Shown here: positions 10,824-24,473 of the stretch, in pieces | Numbering within the stretch: the stretch's first letter is position 1 | Layout of the letters: every line of letters starts with the position of its first letter | Assembly (NCBI GenBank): GCA_030062745.1 | Contig: CP099842.1 | Span: 2,108,001-2,172,000, forward strand | Source: Capitulum mitella | Taxonomy: Eukaryota; Arthropoda; Thecostraca; Pollicipedomorpha; Pollicipedidae | Reading direction: 5' to 3' | Length of the DNA stretch: 64,000 bases | Notes under the pieces: model-generated | What the model was told of the DNA's origin: nothing | Database searches by the model: none | Seen by the model: the letters and a program-made list of their open reading frames with translations, nothing else | Made by a program: the position numbers and the translations under genes

Positions 10824-13000
10824 GCACTTGAGAGCGGCGAGGAAGAAAACGCGGCACCGTCACTGACCGGGATGAGCAATCGCTGAGGGGGCCGTTAATA
10901 TCACGGAGATTCTCAAGTGGACTGACGCTGATCACAGCTGCAGTTGCAAGACCCTCCTGCAATGCGCCATTGCGATTCAAAAGTAAGGTGATACATTTGA
11001 GGACTGCGTGATGAGTATCCAGAGCTTCTCTTGTTTGTCATAGCTAAAAAATGAAGACAACCAGGAAAAGGAAATGCCAGCGAAATATCTCGATTACCTA
11101 ACACCACATAGACCGAATACTGGCAAGCCACATTCAATCAGGGACCAGCCCGGGGTGTTATGGAGCTATCAAATGTTTATTGGCCAAATGAGGGATTCGG
11201 AGCCGTCAGGCGGGAAGCCGCCATGGTTAGCTGAAACAATGACCAACGAAGCAAGATCTGCACTAAAAATATTGCCAGAGAAAGGTCGTTTCGTCGCACG
11301 AGGTGACGTCATCACAATCTCCGCCCCAGCTCCTTCCGTTTATGAGGTCAGGGTCGGGGTCCGTCCAGTTCATTATGAAAAGCAGCCAACATTATCAGAT
11401 TCCGAAAAAGCTTTTGAACCACGAGATCCTCGGATGGGGCGTAGGCCTGGCTGCATTAGCTTCGTGGGCAGCCGTATGGAGCTCGTTACCTCAAAGGTAA
11501 CGCCCGGCCGCAGCTAAGTTTGGGTCGTTGGAGGCCCGGGGATGGGGCCGGGGGAGGGGGACGGACGGAGTTCAGCCGCACACGGCCTCGCTGGCCGGGG
11601 CAGGTGTCGTGATGCAGCGGGACAATGGAGCGGCCCGCTGAGCTGGCGCCAAACGTGTCATGTTGGCAGCCTCCCGGCGGCCGAGCTGGCTGTTGACTGA
11701 TCCTGCCGAGCCCCCTCCCTCCCTCCGCATTGGAGACGAAGCGGCTCGGCACTCGAGCTTCTGACGAGCAGAAACGCGTGGTCCGTGCTGTGATGGGCGA
11801 CCCGCACCCGGCCGCGGCCAGGCTCCAAACGGGCCAGAGCCAGGCCGCTGCTTGATTCCGTGAATATCGCAGTCGGCGATGTAGCCGGCGTTGTCAGAAC
11901 GAAATCGCATGAAACTTCCGAAGTGTGTTGTCGGTGTGACTGGAAACCTCTTCGAGTTTCGTCAGGTTTTGCTCCTCGAGGAGCAAAGCAAACACAGACG
12001 CATTCAAGGCGACCACGCTGCTTTAAAACGGCTGGATGAAATTCACTCTTTATTTGAACTCGAATGAAAATCGGTTCGCTTTGGACGTGGATAACTTGAA
12101 GTTGTTTTAAAGTTTCATATTGGTTGGCGCCAGACTGCTTTGCCAAACTTTGTGGCAAAGCGTCGTAGGACCTGTATATGGTCGGAAACATATTTTCTGC
12201 CTCTGGCTCGAAACCCCAAAACACCCCACACCCGAGTAACTGAGATCGGCACTAGCGGCCAACACAAAATTCGATCAATACATTGTCGGACAACTCCTTG
12301 TGGCCTGGCTACTTCGCTTTCAGTAACATTAAGCGGGGACAGGAAGCATTTAATTTCCATTCAACGCTGCCCGTGTCGTCCATCCTACCATTCCGCGGCT
12401 CAGGAGATCGTTAATTTTTGTGACGCGGCTCTCTACGGGTCCATTTTGGCTGATCGTAAATACGCCCCTCACGGGAAAAGCAATTCAATTAAGCCTTCAG
12501 CAGCACCGAGCGAGCCGATTGGGGGCCGTTCGCCAGGTCGGCCGTCCGCGGCGGCTAAAGGCCCTCACCCACGCGACCTTAATCCCCAGAGGAGCCCACT
12601 TGACCCTGGGCAGCTCAGTCTCCCTAGACACAGCGTGTCACAGCGCTCTCAGCGACGGACTCTGCCCCCCCCCCCCCCGGCGCCGGCCGCTGCTGCTCCC
12701 CTCCGCGTTCTTCCCCGCGCTCCGGCCGCGACTCCGACGGAGCCGACCGTAGCTTCGGCGAGCCGCAGCCCGCCCGGCCGCCGGGCCATCGACGGCCGGA
12801 GCCGGGCACAATTTGCTGGCACCAGCGGCCGCCAGCAGCGGCAATCGATAACGCCCGCTGGCCATCCGATACGGGCGCGTCACGTGATCACGGCCCGGCC
12901 GAACGGGCCCCGGGGGCGTCGCCGGCGGTCAAAGGCCCGAGGGCGCAAACACGGGCGATCGGCGGTGAGCCAGCCGGTTAGCGGCGGGAGTGCCGAATGA
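10824..13000. other. no recognised gene; GC island and poly-C near the right end
   Basis: About 12530-13000 is GC- and CpG-rich and contains a poly-C run near 12663-12678. The rest is mixed composition. Open frames on both strands (for example 11658-12224 and 12140-13000) overlap each other and have no recognised domain. Confidence 0.45.
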
Positions 13001-14300
13001 TGGCCGCCGCGTCGACGACCGGGCGCGGCAGAAGCGGCGAATCATGCGCAGCAGAGCCTAAAACAGCGCAAAGCCAGGGCCAGACAGCCGGCGTATTATA
13101 CACATACACAGGGATGTTGATTTGTGTTCGTTATGAGGGACCACCCCCCGTCCGCATCTTGGTCCATCTAAAGCCGATTTCGCCCCCCCTCCCAGTATTT
13201 CCAACCGGTTTGAATAAGAGAAATGGGCGATAATGATAAAAAGAATGGCTGCAATAGACAAGAGAGCCAAGAATCATGAATATCATACAGCAGAGGTAGT
13301 GCAGATATGTACATGTCGTATATATTTATGTTAATATCGTCCCATTTACCTATCTATCAATGTACACATTATATGTGTATATCCTTATGTGTATACATAA
13401 GGAAATATACAACTTGGATTTGGGAAATGACAGCAGCAAAGCCGATGAGAATCCGATATTTGGGGGAGTGAACCTGGACCTCGGCCCTTGGATCCCCCCC
13501 TCACAATCATTGACACAAAACGATACCTCCGCACACACACACATACCCGCATACACATATGTTCACTATGCACGTCCTTGGGCAGCATATTTTATTGTAT
13601 GCAGGCTTTATTCAAAACTAGGAGGTGCTTTGCTTTGTCGGTTCTTTTGTTGTTTTTTTCGATATGCCGGATAAAATGGACGAATATTGTACAAAACGCA
13701 GGCAAGATTGATATGGAAATAAAATTCATAATATCCACACATTATAGTCTATCTGGGTTCATATGGGTAATAAAGCTCTTTTGGCTCAATTTTATGTGCC
13801 GTGAATGATGAAGTGAAACACATCGTCCGTGAAATAAAAAAAAGCACGGAAAAAACTGATGAAAAAACTTTTCCTAATTTCCAACAAACACACTCACACA
13901 CACACACACACACAGATATGCACGTCTACATGTATGTATAAATGGTGATTGATTGTCCCTGCCTTCTCTGGCCAGGTTACTTTCTTTTCTTTCTCTTTCC
14001 TATTTCGAAGCCTTTTTCTCGTGGAGTTTGGCTTCACGAGAAATATACTTAAATAAAAACGGATAAATAAAAAAGTAAATACTTAAATAAGAGAATAACA
14101 ATACTCTCCTCTCTTCTCGCTTTTCTCCACTTCCTTATTTTATCCTTCTTTCTCTTTCTCTGCTTGCAGCTGACGATCTAATTGCCATATGACGTGGGCA
14201 ACCATCATTTCGTTCGACACTTATCAAGGAAAATATTGAATATTCCATAGCAAAACTCATGATTCATGCCCACCTTAATGGTTAGCCTCTGCAAAAAATA
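13001..14300. other. AT-rich stretch with short CA and TATG-type simple repeats
   Basis: The region holds a (CA)n tract at about 13889-13914, TATGTG/TATACA-rich sequence around 13310-13400, and a pyrimidine-rich TTCTCTTTCTC block near 13980-14160. No credible coding region is present. Confidence 0.6.
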
Positions 14301-15735
14301 AGAGACGACGACAGAGGTCAGAAATGATTATGCAACAATGAGAGCGGTATCAATAGGTGTCATTCGATCAATGCGTGGTACGCAGGCCCATGCAGTGGTG
14401 AACATTGGGCGGTCTGTCTGCCAATAGGTCGCGGCGTGGGCCATGAGGCTTCCACTGATGAACATCGAATAATGCGCCTTATGAAAGGGCGCACAATGCT
14501 GCGCATCGGAAATGATGGTCCATTGGTGCGACCGAGGCAGGGGCATGCCTGGAATAAAGGAGTGAAAGGAAACGGCACAGGAGGGTCATCGGCGGTCCCG
14601 TGTTTCTCAGGTTAGCTCCAGCGCAACGGTCGTGCAGGCACCTTGTCCTCGTCACGTTTCCACCGCACTAGACATGAACAACTGTTGCTCATTGATTAGC
14701 GAGATCCAGTATTGAAGGTGTCACGAGCCACGTCCAATAGCCAACGAGGCCTGGCATTCTTCGACGCGTGCCGAATGCCGTTAGTCGCGGCGACGTCCGC
14801 GACGAAGAGAAGAACACGCACTGTCGATCGTCGGCCGAAAACCTCGCAATGTTCAGAGTCGTGGCAGCGCTGAGAGAGCGAACATCCCGGTCGAGCAAGC
14901 GCTTCACGATGAGCGCACGGCCGAGAGTCGTGAACAGGTCCGTGCCCGCGAGTGGTGTCCGGTTTGAGATCGAGTGTGTCCTTGTCGCGAGAGACTTCTC
15001 AACTCGGACGCGGTATCGCATTTCACAGGCTCCGATGGCTGAAGGCGGCACGGCTGGCTGCCTGGAACGACCGCTTCCTCGCCGGCGGCTGACGGGGATG
15101 TCCCAAGTTCGACAACTCCATCCGCGGGTATCAGCAGCGGCCGTCGGCGATTGGCTCGTGGACGGCAGGAGAGGGGATGTGAGCGACTGTGCCGGGCAGG
15201 CCGACGAGTGGACAGAGGCCGCGTCACCGGCCCAGTGCGCAAAGGCCGACCCCTGCAGTTCTGCACGGAAGATAGCCCGACACACCGACACCAAGCCACC
15301 GTCTCGGAAACACCGCCACACACTGCATTTGGACGAAAACCGATCAGTTTTGCTGGGGCACCGATTTCGGGAGCAGCGGCGACCTTCTGTTTCGTTTCGG
15401 ACCAAACGGCTTAAGAATCTGTGCTCAGCGTACCGAATACGCCACATTATTCTGGATAGTCACCATCAGGCTCCGGCATGTGAGTCGGGAAATACGCATT
15501 GGACCGTGGCGGCTTGGTCTGCCTGTATTTTTACAATCTGTCGTGACCCTAATTCCCTCAACGAAAAAGAACAATACGAAAACAGCGCAGCACGCTAGCG
15601 AACTGCCACTGAGGACACCGCTGGGAAATATATCTTATTTTGTGCGGAAGCCTTATGCCGGCAGCTATTTTACGTCACTCTACACCGCAAAAAAGTCCCA
15701 GCATGAAAACAAATCCCGCCTGTAGAACAGACAAG
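14301..15735. other. overlapping long frames on both strands, unassigned
   Basis: A 276-codon frame on plus (14768-15598) overlaps a 252-codon frame on minus (14689-15447). Neither peptide contains a domain I recognise, and both are rich in Arg and Ser. At most one can be real. Composition alone does not decide, so no gene is called. Confidence 0.35.
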
Positions 15736-16670
15736 AAAAACAGCTAACCTTTTGCAATATTTACGCCAACAGGCAATTATGTGCTGCGTCCGGCTCGCCG
15801 GCCCGCACTCTGACGACAGTAAAGCGCTGCAACAGCAGAATAAAAAGCGGTCGAGGCGCGGCGGCCGGCCAGGCAAAACAAGTGGCACCGCGCAGCCCGC
15901 GCTGATTGCCGACAGAAAACTTATTCCGACGGCGCACTTGCGACGACCTCCGGCGCCACGGGGAAACACGGACTCCGCCGTCGGCCGGCTGATGGATGGC
16001 GCCGTCCGCCGGCGCGGACCACATCTGTGGCTTCGGCGACCGACACAGCAATGAAAACACCTGCCGGCACTGCCAACGCCGACGTCCGGATTTCGCACAG
16101 GTGTCCTTCCCGTTACCCCAACCCCTGCCGATGCACCTGGCGATTCGTCGGAGGCAGTGGTCAGCTTCCGCTCGCCCGTTTCATGGTGAACATTGAGGGG
16201 GTCCGTGACTGACGCAAGAGCGGCGATCTCCCCACCCTCAGGTTTCAGGCGTTCGACCGTCCAGCTCGGGCCGAGTGAACGCGTTCGAATGCCGCTGGCT
16301 TGGAAGCGCCGGTCGCTGCTGCCTCGCCGGCTCGCGGACTCACGTCGACTCGCCCAGCGTCTCGGCGGACGACCGACTCGACTGCGGCGCCCGGCCGCCT
16401 CGCGCGCCTCGCCGCGCCCCCGGCGGCGGCCGCAGGACTCGGCGGCGGAACAAGCATGAATCGATCGGGCTGCGGCCGGCGGCGGACGGTGGCGCCGCCG
16501 CTGACGGAGATATCGGGCGAGGCGCAGGCCAGCCTGTCATCCCGCCGGAGCCCGGATCGCGCCCCCGGGAGCGGGCCGGCCGACCGCGCGACAGTGGCCG
16601 CCGCCGGCAGACGCCGCCCGAGCCGGGGACGGCGCCGCCGGCTCGATAGGCTGGCGTCAGGGCGGGCGGC
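15736..16670. other. GC-rich island, no recognised gene
   Basis: G+C rises strongly from about 16240. The long open frames on both strands are low-complexity Arg/Ala/Pro/Gly. Nothing supports a gene. Confidence 0.45.
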
Positions 16671-16932
16671 GCGGTCCGGGACCAGATGGCGCGGTCCCAG
16701 ACCAAACGGCACGGTCCCGGGCCATACGGTGCGCACCACGGACCAAACGGCGCGGTCCCGGACCAAACGGTGCGCACCATGGACCACACGGCGCGGTCCC
16801 GGACCAAACGGCGCGGTCCCAGACCAAACGGCGCGGTCCCGGGCCAGACGGCGCGGTCCCGGACCAAACGGCGCGGTCCACAGACCACACGGCACGGTTC
16901 CGGACCAGACGGCGCGGTCCACAGGCCAGACC
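16671..16932. repeat. minisatellite, 20 bp unit, about 13 copies
   Basis: The unit is GGCGCGGTCCCGGACCAAAC with variants such as AGACCAAAC and GGGCCAGAC. Some copies carry GGTGCGCACCA in place of the GGTCCC part. GGTCCCGGACC is nearly palindromic, so the array could form hairpins. Six-frame translations are repetitive and not credible proteins. Confidence 0.93.
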
Positions 16933-18604
16933 AAGGACATAGGGCATGGGTCAGTGGGATTCATGTTTCTCGCTCCTGACCGAAAATTAGAAACGACACA
17001 GAGCATCAATGGGCATAATACCACAATCACTTACTCCACGCGGTTAAGACAGAGTAGCAGAAAAACTGTGAAAAATACATCTGGAACTTAGCGCTATAAC
17101 ATCATGAATTCCGTTTCATGGTCGAATAGTCAGCGGTTTCCGTGTTTTTCTTTTTCGAAGCTTTGAACAAACAGGAGTGGTTCACGTGTATCCACACAGA
17201 GAAATTTCTTAGGCCTTCTGGACCATCGTAAAAAACAGACCGCATATTTTATGCAACTCAACAGCCACGTGCAGAGCGGAAATTAGGACCAGGATGCTTC
17301 ACCAAAACCAACTGCCACTGCCGTCCAAAATGACCGGGGCGCAATCAAGGTGTCCTTTATTTAACTTACTGCGCTAAAGCTTAGGACGTAACGACACATC
17401 GTCACGTGCCCAGTGCACGCAACACTATTTTCGGCGGCAGTAACTCTTCAAAGGCTTGTGCTGCTTGTAACCTGTAGCGCGTTTAGCTCCGTGCTCGCCA
17501 AACCCTCAATGATCCGGGAAGAACAGCTCAAATTTTGTCATAAATGCAGCGAGTGGGCGTTTTCACAAACATTCGATTCCAGAAAATGTCGACATTTAGC
17601 GGGTACGCCGCCGATCGCGCGTAATCTTCCACCGCCAGGTGGACCTGCCACCGCCGGCCGGCTCGCTGCCGGCGCTCATCGCTACACTACACTACGCTGC
17701 ACTACACTGATGCACTGCTCGCTGCCCACTGGCGCGGCGAGCGAGTCCGCCAGCGCGGTCTGCGCGCGGTCAATGTTCTTTCCCGCCGCCGCCTCGCTAT
17801 CCGTCCCTCGGCCGTTAATCCATAGCGCCTTGCCGGCGGTGTTATTGGATTAGCCGGGCGACGCCGGGCCGGTGTACGCCGGCGGTGAGCGGGAACCGGC
17901 AGGCCGGCTGGCGTCCTCTCGGCTCCGGCGGTGGGCGGCGGGCGGCGGGCGGCGGGCGGCGGGCCACTCAGCGGTTACCACGCCGTCCGGGACGGTCGCC
18001 GCCCGCGGCCGGCCCGCCGCCCTAGCCGGGACCGACCACTGAGCTCGAACGAGTCGACGATCCGCCGCGCCTGTCGCCAGCAGCGAGGCGAAGCCGAGGG
18101 AGAAAAGAACGGAGCGGTAGCCAGAGCGCGTGACGTGCGGAAGTGACTCCTCCGACAGCGGAGGCGCGCGTCAGGGTCAGTGCCGGAGCCGACGGCCTAA
18201 TCCGGCCAATCGATGCGGCCGTCCGCGGTGTTTGCGCTCTGGACGGATCGCGTCTCACGAGGGTGGCGCGCGTCCGACACGCGGGCCGCTGACACCGACA
18301 CATGACACCGGGACCGGGCGCCGGCGCCGGGTGTCGTCTGACACCAGGACCCTGCCCGCGGACGGACCGGCCGTCCGGCTGCGGCGTTCAACAAGGCCGG
18401 TCTCCGTTCCGGAGGCCTGTCTCCTTTCAGGGCGGATCGATCCGGGCGTGAATGCGCGACGCGGGTGGTGCGATAGCGTCGCTCCGGTGACGTCCTTGTT
18501 CGGGACCGGTCGGTGAGGATCAATGTTTGGAACGTCTGGTTCATGACGGCCGACAGAAATTCAGACCTATCCTTGTTTCTAAGTCTCATTAAAATTTATG
18601 TACA

Positions 18605-18607
<3 letters not shown>
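16933..18607. other. no recognised gene; GC island about 17600-18500
   Basis: A CpG-rich block contains a GGGCGGC-type run at about 17928-17966. Flanking sequence to 17600 is ordinary. No domain or splice structure was found. Confidence 0.45.
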
Positions 18608-18635
<28 letters not shown>

Positions 18636-18636
18636 C
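18608..18636. repeat. (TA)n microsatellite
   Basis: An uninterrupted TA dinucleotide tract of about 14 units in an AT-rich setting. Confidence 0.95.
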
Positions 18637-18639
18637 TAA

Positions 18640-20967
18640 TACAACAAAATAAAATCGAAAATAAGAAAATGCATGGTCATGACTCTTTGAACGACAGCGG
18701 GGCTGCGAAACCGCTTATCAACAAATGTGTTTCTTATGCTCGACAGGAATCGATTTATGGGCAGTTAACTCTGCCCTAGAGTTACCCTGGACTTACTCTG
18801 CCCTCTGCTGGCCGACCGGCCGGCAGCTGGTCAGCCGGGCAGTAAATGGGCGCATCTCGTCCAGCATGCAGCTGATTAACGCGTCTGTCGGCAAACAAGG
18901 CGTTTGCCACTTTTTCTTCGTATTGTCAAGGCAGCCTAATGTCTAAGCCGTCAGCTCAGTGGAAATGAAATTAATACGTCACAGGCAAAAGCACAACGGA
19001 CGAAGCGCGCGTTATTGCACGTCAGATAATGCGCACGTGCACTTACGAATATAATGCGACATGCGGTACTAAAACGTTGAATGTTGCCTTTATTCCGACA
19101 AACAGGTGTTTATTCATGGAGACCTCTTGCTGCTTGCTCGTTATTAGCCCAACGCAGCTCCTCTCATCGAATGAGTACATTGAGCCGTTGTTTTTATTTC
19201 CCAGCCGAGTGATTGTGAGCGGTCCTGGAGGATCCGTCCACTTGGTCACGTTGCTCACATAGGAAACAAGCCTCATTGAGTATGCTTAACAAGAGATATA
19301 TCGAGTCTGACGAGCTCAATGAGTCAGGTTTAGTCATCAGCTGTACTCCACGAGATCAGAGGCTCATTTATTACGTCTGATTCAAGCCGAGTTGCTTGAC
19401 GATAAAAAGCAAAAAAATAGATTTCCTGAGGAAGCGTGAGTTCGTTCTACATACCTTAAACAGAAACTGAAAAATGCATAGGTTGTCATATTTGACAGGC
19501 AATGACATGGCTAAGAGACTGATGGCCTTGTTTTCGCCTACCCTAATCGCGAACAATACAAGGGCCGATCAGACCAAAACTGATTCGGCTTAAGTGCGCT
19601 GCATTACACCCGCTTACGGGAAACGACGTCTTGTGGCATTACATTTTCGTATCTCTGCTGATGTATGCTGCAACGTTAAGAAAGGTCATTTTGCTATCTT
19701 TGCGGACCCTTCGCTGAGCGCTCACACCAAAGCTCTATCATCGCCGTGCAACTTTGCAAAACCCCGCGAATGGCGCAACCGACAGAAGTGTGCTTTTGAA
19801 CGCGCCGATGCAGGAAACATTGGGTTGTTCATTGCACCCGGTGGGGACCTCATTGTGCCGTCAGTATCAGATAAAAGAGTTGAGGAGATGGGAGGAAAAG
19901 GTCCGAAGGCAGTCAGGTTGTGAGAAAGATGTGTATGTGGTGAACAGTGGTGTAATTAATTCCTATTCCTTTCACTCCTGAAGAAACTCGGCCGAAAAAC
20001 TAAAGACGGACCAAGGAAAGCTAACTAAGAGACTAAAGAGACTAAGAGACTAAACAGGCTAACCAAGAGAACTGGAGAAAACGAACTTATCCAATTTGGG
20101 GCGGTTCAGTGCAGACCGAAGACCATTTTGGAAGCCTAAGAATCAGGCGCTTGAAACATGGAATAGTTCGCTAAAATGTACACTTGCAGTTTCTTGTTCC
20201 ATGTCGAAAAACAAAAACAAAAGTCATAAGAAAACCTGCGTTTTCTTAATAAAGCCGACAGAAAGCGCTACCACGTTACCACAAGCTGATGGCAGCGGCA
20301 GCAGACTTAATACGGGGGTAGGATGGAAATATGTCGTGAATAGCTGCGTGTGGAGAGATCTGTCGAAATATTAAGATGCGCACATTAAAAGGGAGGAGGG
20401 CAACCCTTCACTTTCATTATAATAGAACCGCCAGTTCGCTTTGGAAATCGAAATGAGTTTGGGAAGAACTAGAGGCTCGAGATCTCTCATTAAGAGGATT
20501 GCTGTATTTTGAAGAATACATTAAAGATATCCTCTGCACTGTTTTATTTTCCAATATTTCGCAAAAATCAGCGCTGCGGCTTGGTGCGGTCGCATGTACC
20601 AACCCATGATTCCTTTATTCCCGATATGTTTCCGGTAGCACTAGACATTGACAAAGTATTCATCCCTGTCGTGTTTCGGATGAGAAGAAAGTTGGCGTCA
20701 AGTCACAACTACCATGCTAAAAAGGGAAGAGATATTGACATCACATGCACCTAACAGCGCAGCGTACATTTGACAATCTCTCTACACAACGCACTAGTAA
20801 GAAGTAGAGACAATATTCCCCTCTGGCAAGATGTTCCTCATGTACACTGACTAAGATCAGAAATATGACGGCGCAGGTCAAAACTGTTGTTATCAATTTC
20901 GAGTGGCATCGCCGCGCACTGGCCGAGTTAAATTAATCGGCGCCCAGCGTCTGTGACAAGTTGGCAT
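18640..20967. other. no recognised gene
   Basis: Mixed composition. A short GAGACTAA-type repeat occurs around 20024-20060. Small open frames on both strands lack recognisable domains. Confidence 0.45.
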
Positions 20968-21617
20968 CTGTAACTGATCCGGTCTGGACCAGGTCATCCC
21001 TCCCCGTCTGTAGATGACGAGACCTGGGACAGCCCTGTCTGCAAATGGCCCGGTCTGGGGCAGACCGCTCCTTCCCATTCTATAGCTAACATGATCTAGG
21101 TCAACTCGCCGTCTGTAACTGACCCGGTCTGGGGCAGGCCACCTCTCCTCTGTGTGTGACTGGCCTGACCTGGGTCAGCCCTCGTGTGTAACTGGCCTGG
21201 TCCGGGGCAGGCCACCCTTCCCCGTCTATATATGACCTGACCTGGGTCAGCCCTCGTGTGTAACTGGCCTGGTCCGGGGCAGGCCACCCTTTCCCGTCTA
21301 CAGATGATCTGAATTGGATCATTCCCCGTCTGGGACAGGCCATCCCTCCCCCTTCTATAGCTGACCTGACCCAGGTCAGCTCGTCGTCTGTAACTCACCC
21401 GGTCTGGGGCAGGCCACCCCTCCTCCTTCTATAGATGACCTGATCTGGGTCAGCCCCCGTCTGTTAGTGACCTGGTGCGGGGCAGGCCACCCTTCCTCGC
21501 CTTTCGATGACCTGACCTGGGTCAGTCCCCGTCTGGGCCAGGCCACCCCTCCCCCTTCTACAGCTGTCCTGCCCCGGCTCAGCTCGCCGTCCGTAACTGA
21601 CCTGGTGCGGGCGCAGG
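20968..21617. repeat. minisatellite, about 70 bp unit, about 9 degenerate copies
   Basis: The unit alternates TAACTGACCCGGTCTGGGGC, AGGCCACCC, a CTTCTATAGATGA segment, and CCTGACCTGGGTCAG. The last block is a near-palindrome. Copies differ in length and sequence, and some lack the middle part. Minus-strand translations repeat PGPGQLHTRADPGQ-like peptides, but no gene structure is present. Confidence 0.9.
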
Positions 21618-23109
21618 AGGGCAGCGGTCGGTGGCGCCTCCGTCGTCGCCGGCGGCCGCAGCACCACTGGCCCAAGAGCGGGCCGGCCGCCGGGCCGGTG
21701 AGAACAGCGACCGCCTCGCGATCGATGCGTGCAACAGACGCGGCGCGGGCCCGACCGCGGGCCGGCGGGCGCCCGCGCGCCGTCCCCCACCGACGGCGCC
21801 GTCCCCTCAGGCCGGCGGGCGTCCCCTCCCGGCGCTCTTCCCTCCGCCGCTCGTCACGATCCGCTCTACCTCCGAGCGCTCTTCCTCTGCCCGTTATCTG
21901 CTCTGCAGAAACTGGTGCGCCTTCTCATTGCAGCTGCCCGTAATTCCGTCCCGGAACTCGTGCCCTCTCGCTCTCTTTCTCTGAGCTGCCCCTGCTCTGC
22001 CTCTGAGCTCATCACTATGCGGCTGCCATGGTGCCCGACTGACCGAAATAATGATGTTACCACCAATGCACAACAGTAATGAGGAAGTGTGCTGGATAAA
22101 ATGTCCCTGGCAATTTATATTGCCCCTGATTACATCGAATACCATATTTGCTTTTTGTTTCCGCCACGCTCCACTCACCGGCTGTTCCACTCGCCTGCAT
22201 GTCGCGAACCGTCCCGAGTCCTCCCAGCACAGACGAGGTTACATACACGGAATAGGCCCGTGTATGCGTATGCATGACGGTCCGGCCGTCACTGTCACCG
22301 TCACAGACAGACCGTCCGTCAGTCACCGTCACTGTCACAGGTAGACTGTCCGTCAGCCACCGACACAAGGAACCTACGGTGAACCCGCCACAGGTACACA
22401 CCAGTCCCCCCAGCGTAGCGCGGACCGCCTCACCAGACAAGCGGCTGCTCAGGGCGCCGACCACTCGCGGCTCGCCGCCCCGGCGGTGGACCGTCGACGC
22501 GCTCCGCCGAGTTCGACTGGCGGCCGCCTGGCCCGCCCACGCCGCCTCGCGCCCGGCCCTCCGCACCGCGCCTGAAACTGGGAAAGGGAAAGTTCGCCTG
22601 AACTTTTGCCTGAACTTTCGCCGTGCGCCGGCCGGCACGTCGGGAGCACTCGGCGGTCGACGGCAGCCTGGCGCACGCCTGCCGCCCACCGGACGCCTGC
22701 TGGCACGTTGATTGGGCGCCCGATCCGTTTCCGATTGGAAAACGCGACGCTCGCGACAAACAGCCCTAGCAGCGTATGCACTCAAAAGATCAGGAGACGC
22801 AGACAAGGATTTTGAGGCGGCCTATCCATGCACTGTTATGCAGCCATAGGCCTAAGTTGTCGGGGGGGGGGGGGGTCGGTGCCTTTGTTCTGAACTCCCC
22901 TCCCCTGCTCCCATGAATAGACCAGCGCGGCAGCCTGCGCGGCAGCCGCAACGGTTAATCAGTCCACTTGTGGCGATCATGGTGGGCCGGCACGGAGCGG
23001 GCGGCGTGCGTTCCGCTGTCACGCGAACCTCTCCACCTGCCGGCAGCGTTCGCAGCGCCATTTACCCCCTCCCCCCGGCGCGGCGCCGACGTGACATTCT
23101 GGCGACCGG
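21618..23109. other. no recognised gene; GC-rich with a poly-G run
   Basis: A GC-rich island spans about 21618-21850, and a second spans about 22430-22720. TCACCGTCACTGTCACAG-type repeats occur at 22280-22370 and a poly-G run at about 22861-22875. No credible gene. Confidence 0.45.
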
Positions 23110-23306
23110 CGGAGGGTCGCCAGATGGTGACTGACAGACGGTCAGCCTGTGACGGTGGCGATGACGGACGGTCAGCCTGTGACGATGACGGCGACTGACG
23201 AAGGTGACGCTGTCCGAGGGAAGGTCATTCTGTGACGGTGGCTGGCGGACGGCCACTCTGTGACGATGGCTGACGAACGGTCAGTTTGAGTCGGTGACCG
23301 ACGAAC
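23110..23306. repeat. GACGGTCAGCCTGTGACGG-type tandem repeat
   Basis: Irregular copies of about 30 bases carry GACGGTCAGCCTGTGACG and GGTGGCTGGCGGACGG. The same motif resumes at 27403 (ACGAACGGTCAGTCCGTGAC), directly after the hAT-like element. The array was therefore split by that insertion. The left copy of the target duplication, CGACGAAC, is at 23299-23306. Confidence 0.75.
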
Positions 23307-24473
23307 CAGGGCCTATTTTAACATGTTAACTGGGGGGGGCAAATGCCCCCCCAGTCGGACACTTTGCCCCCCCAGTCAAGATCCTTTGCCCATGCAAAGA
23401 AAAAAACAGCCAGGTGTACTAGCGTGCCCAGGAAGGTATTCCATAAACCGCTGCGCTCGCAAAGCAGCATCTTATCAACGAAGGATGTGTTGAATCACTG
23501 AGTAATGTGGGAGCACACTTAGAAGCATGACCTTATAATACGTATTGCAGGCACACCTAGTGACCGCTGGCGAGCGTGTTTCGTAATTAGTACGTCGGCA
23601 CTCGATGCCGCGATTGTCTGGTGGGCGGCCAAGGCGTTTCATTGCATGGTAAGCACGTTAAAAATGATGATAACCATCTTTGATGTGTTCAAGCGCAAGG
23701 AAACTGAAGGGTGAGCTGGTGCGCAGGGCGGTTTCGCTATGATGAGATAAGGTTTATATGAATGCGGTAACAGTCCAGCAGTGCTGTAGTCATCACCAAT
23801 CATCCTGATCCGAAAACCCTGCTAAAATCCCAGTACCTGATTGGTAGAACTTCATTGAACTAGGCGGTTAAACCCGAGTTTTACGCGAGGAAAACGGAAA
23901 ATTAATCAGTCATATATTAAAACCGTCAATCTTGCTGCTCCTAGTGCATGGGTTTGAGCATCCCATGAGCATGCTTCATCTGCTTAACGAACGTGGCATG
24001 GCCCAGACTGCAGATAATGACGAATGTTGATTATGTCTCACTGAGGCGGGACTAAGGCGAATATTTCAATCTGAGGTGACTTTTTTATTTTGGGGCCGAT
24101 AACCTGGAAATGGAGAAGTTTGTTCTGCCTGTGTTGGGACAGCTTTTACACTTCTGCGCAGTGTTGAAAAACATATGGCCAAAATTCGGTGAGAAAATGT
24201 ATTTTGGGGATAGATTAGATCAACAGAAACTATCCCGAAGAGGCAACCTACTGTCTCATTTAGGGAATAATCGAAGCTGCCGCAACATCTCGCCAATATT
24301 CTGGCCATCGTTTGCAGACTGTGACTTATATATTTAAAGTACCACGCCTTGCCATGCCACGGTAACTCACGGTGCCGGTCTGGCAATTTCCCGCGCGTTC
24401 TTAGACGTCAGGATATTAAAGGACCACCTGCGTCAATGCAGAAAGTACCTTTTATAACGGAAGTCTGTGCTAC

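Noticed and set aside
14689-15598. two opposing 250-276 codon frames
   Set aside because: They overlap each other and neither has a recognisable motif. Without transcripts, choosing one would be a guess.
10564-21617. CRISPR-like spaced repeats
   Set aside because: The repeats are contiguous minisatellites with no unique spacers, the host is a eukaryote, and no cas genes are present.
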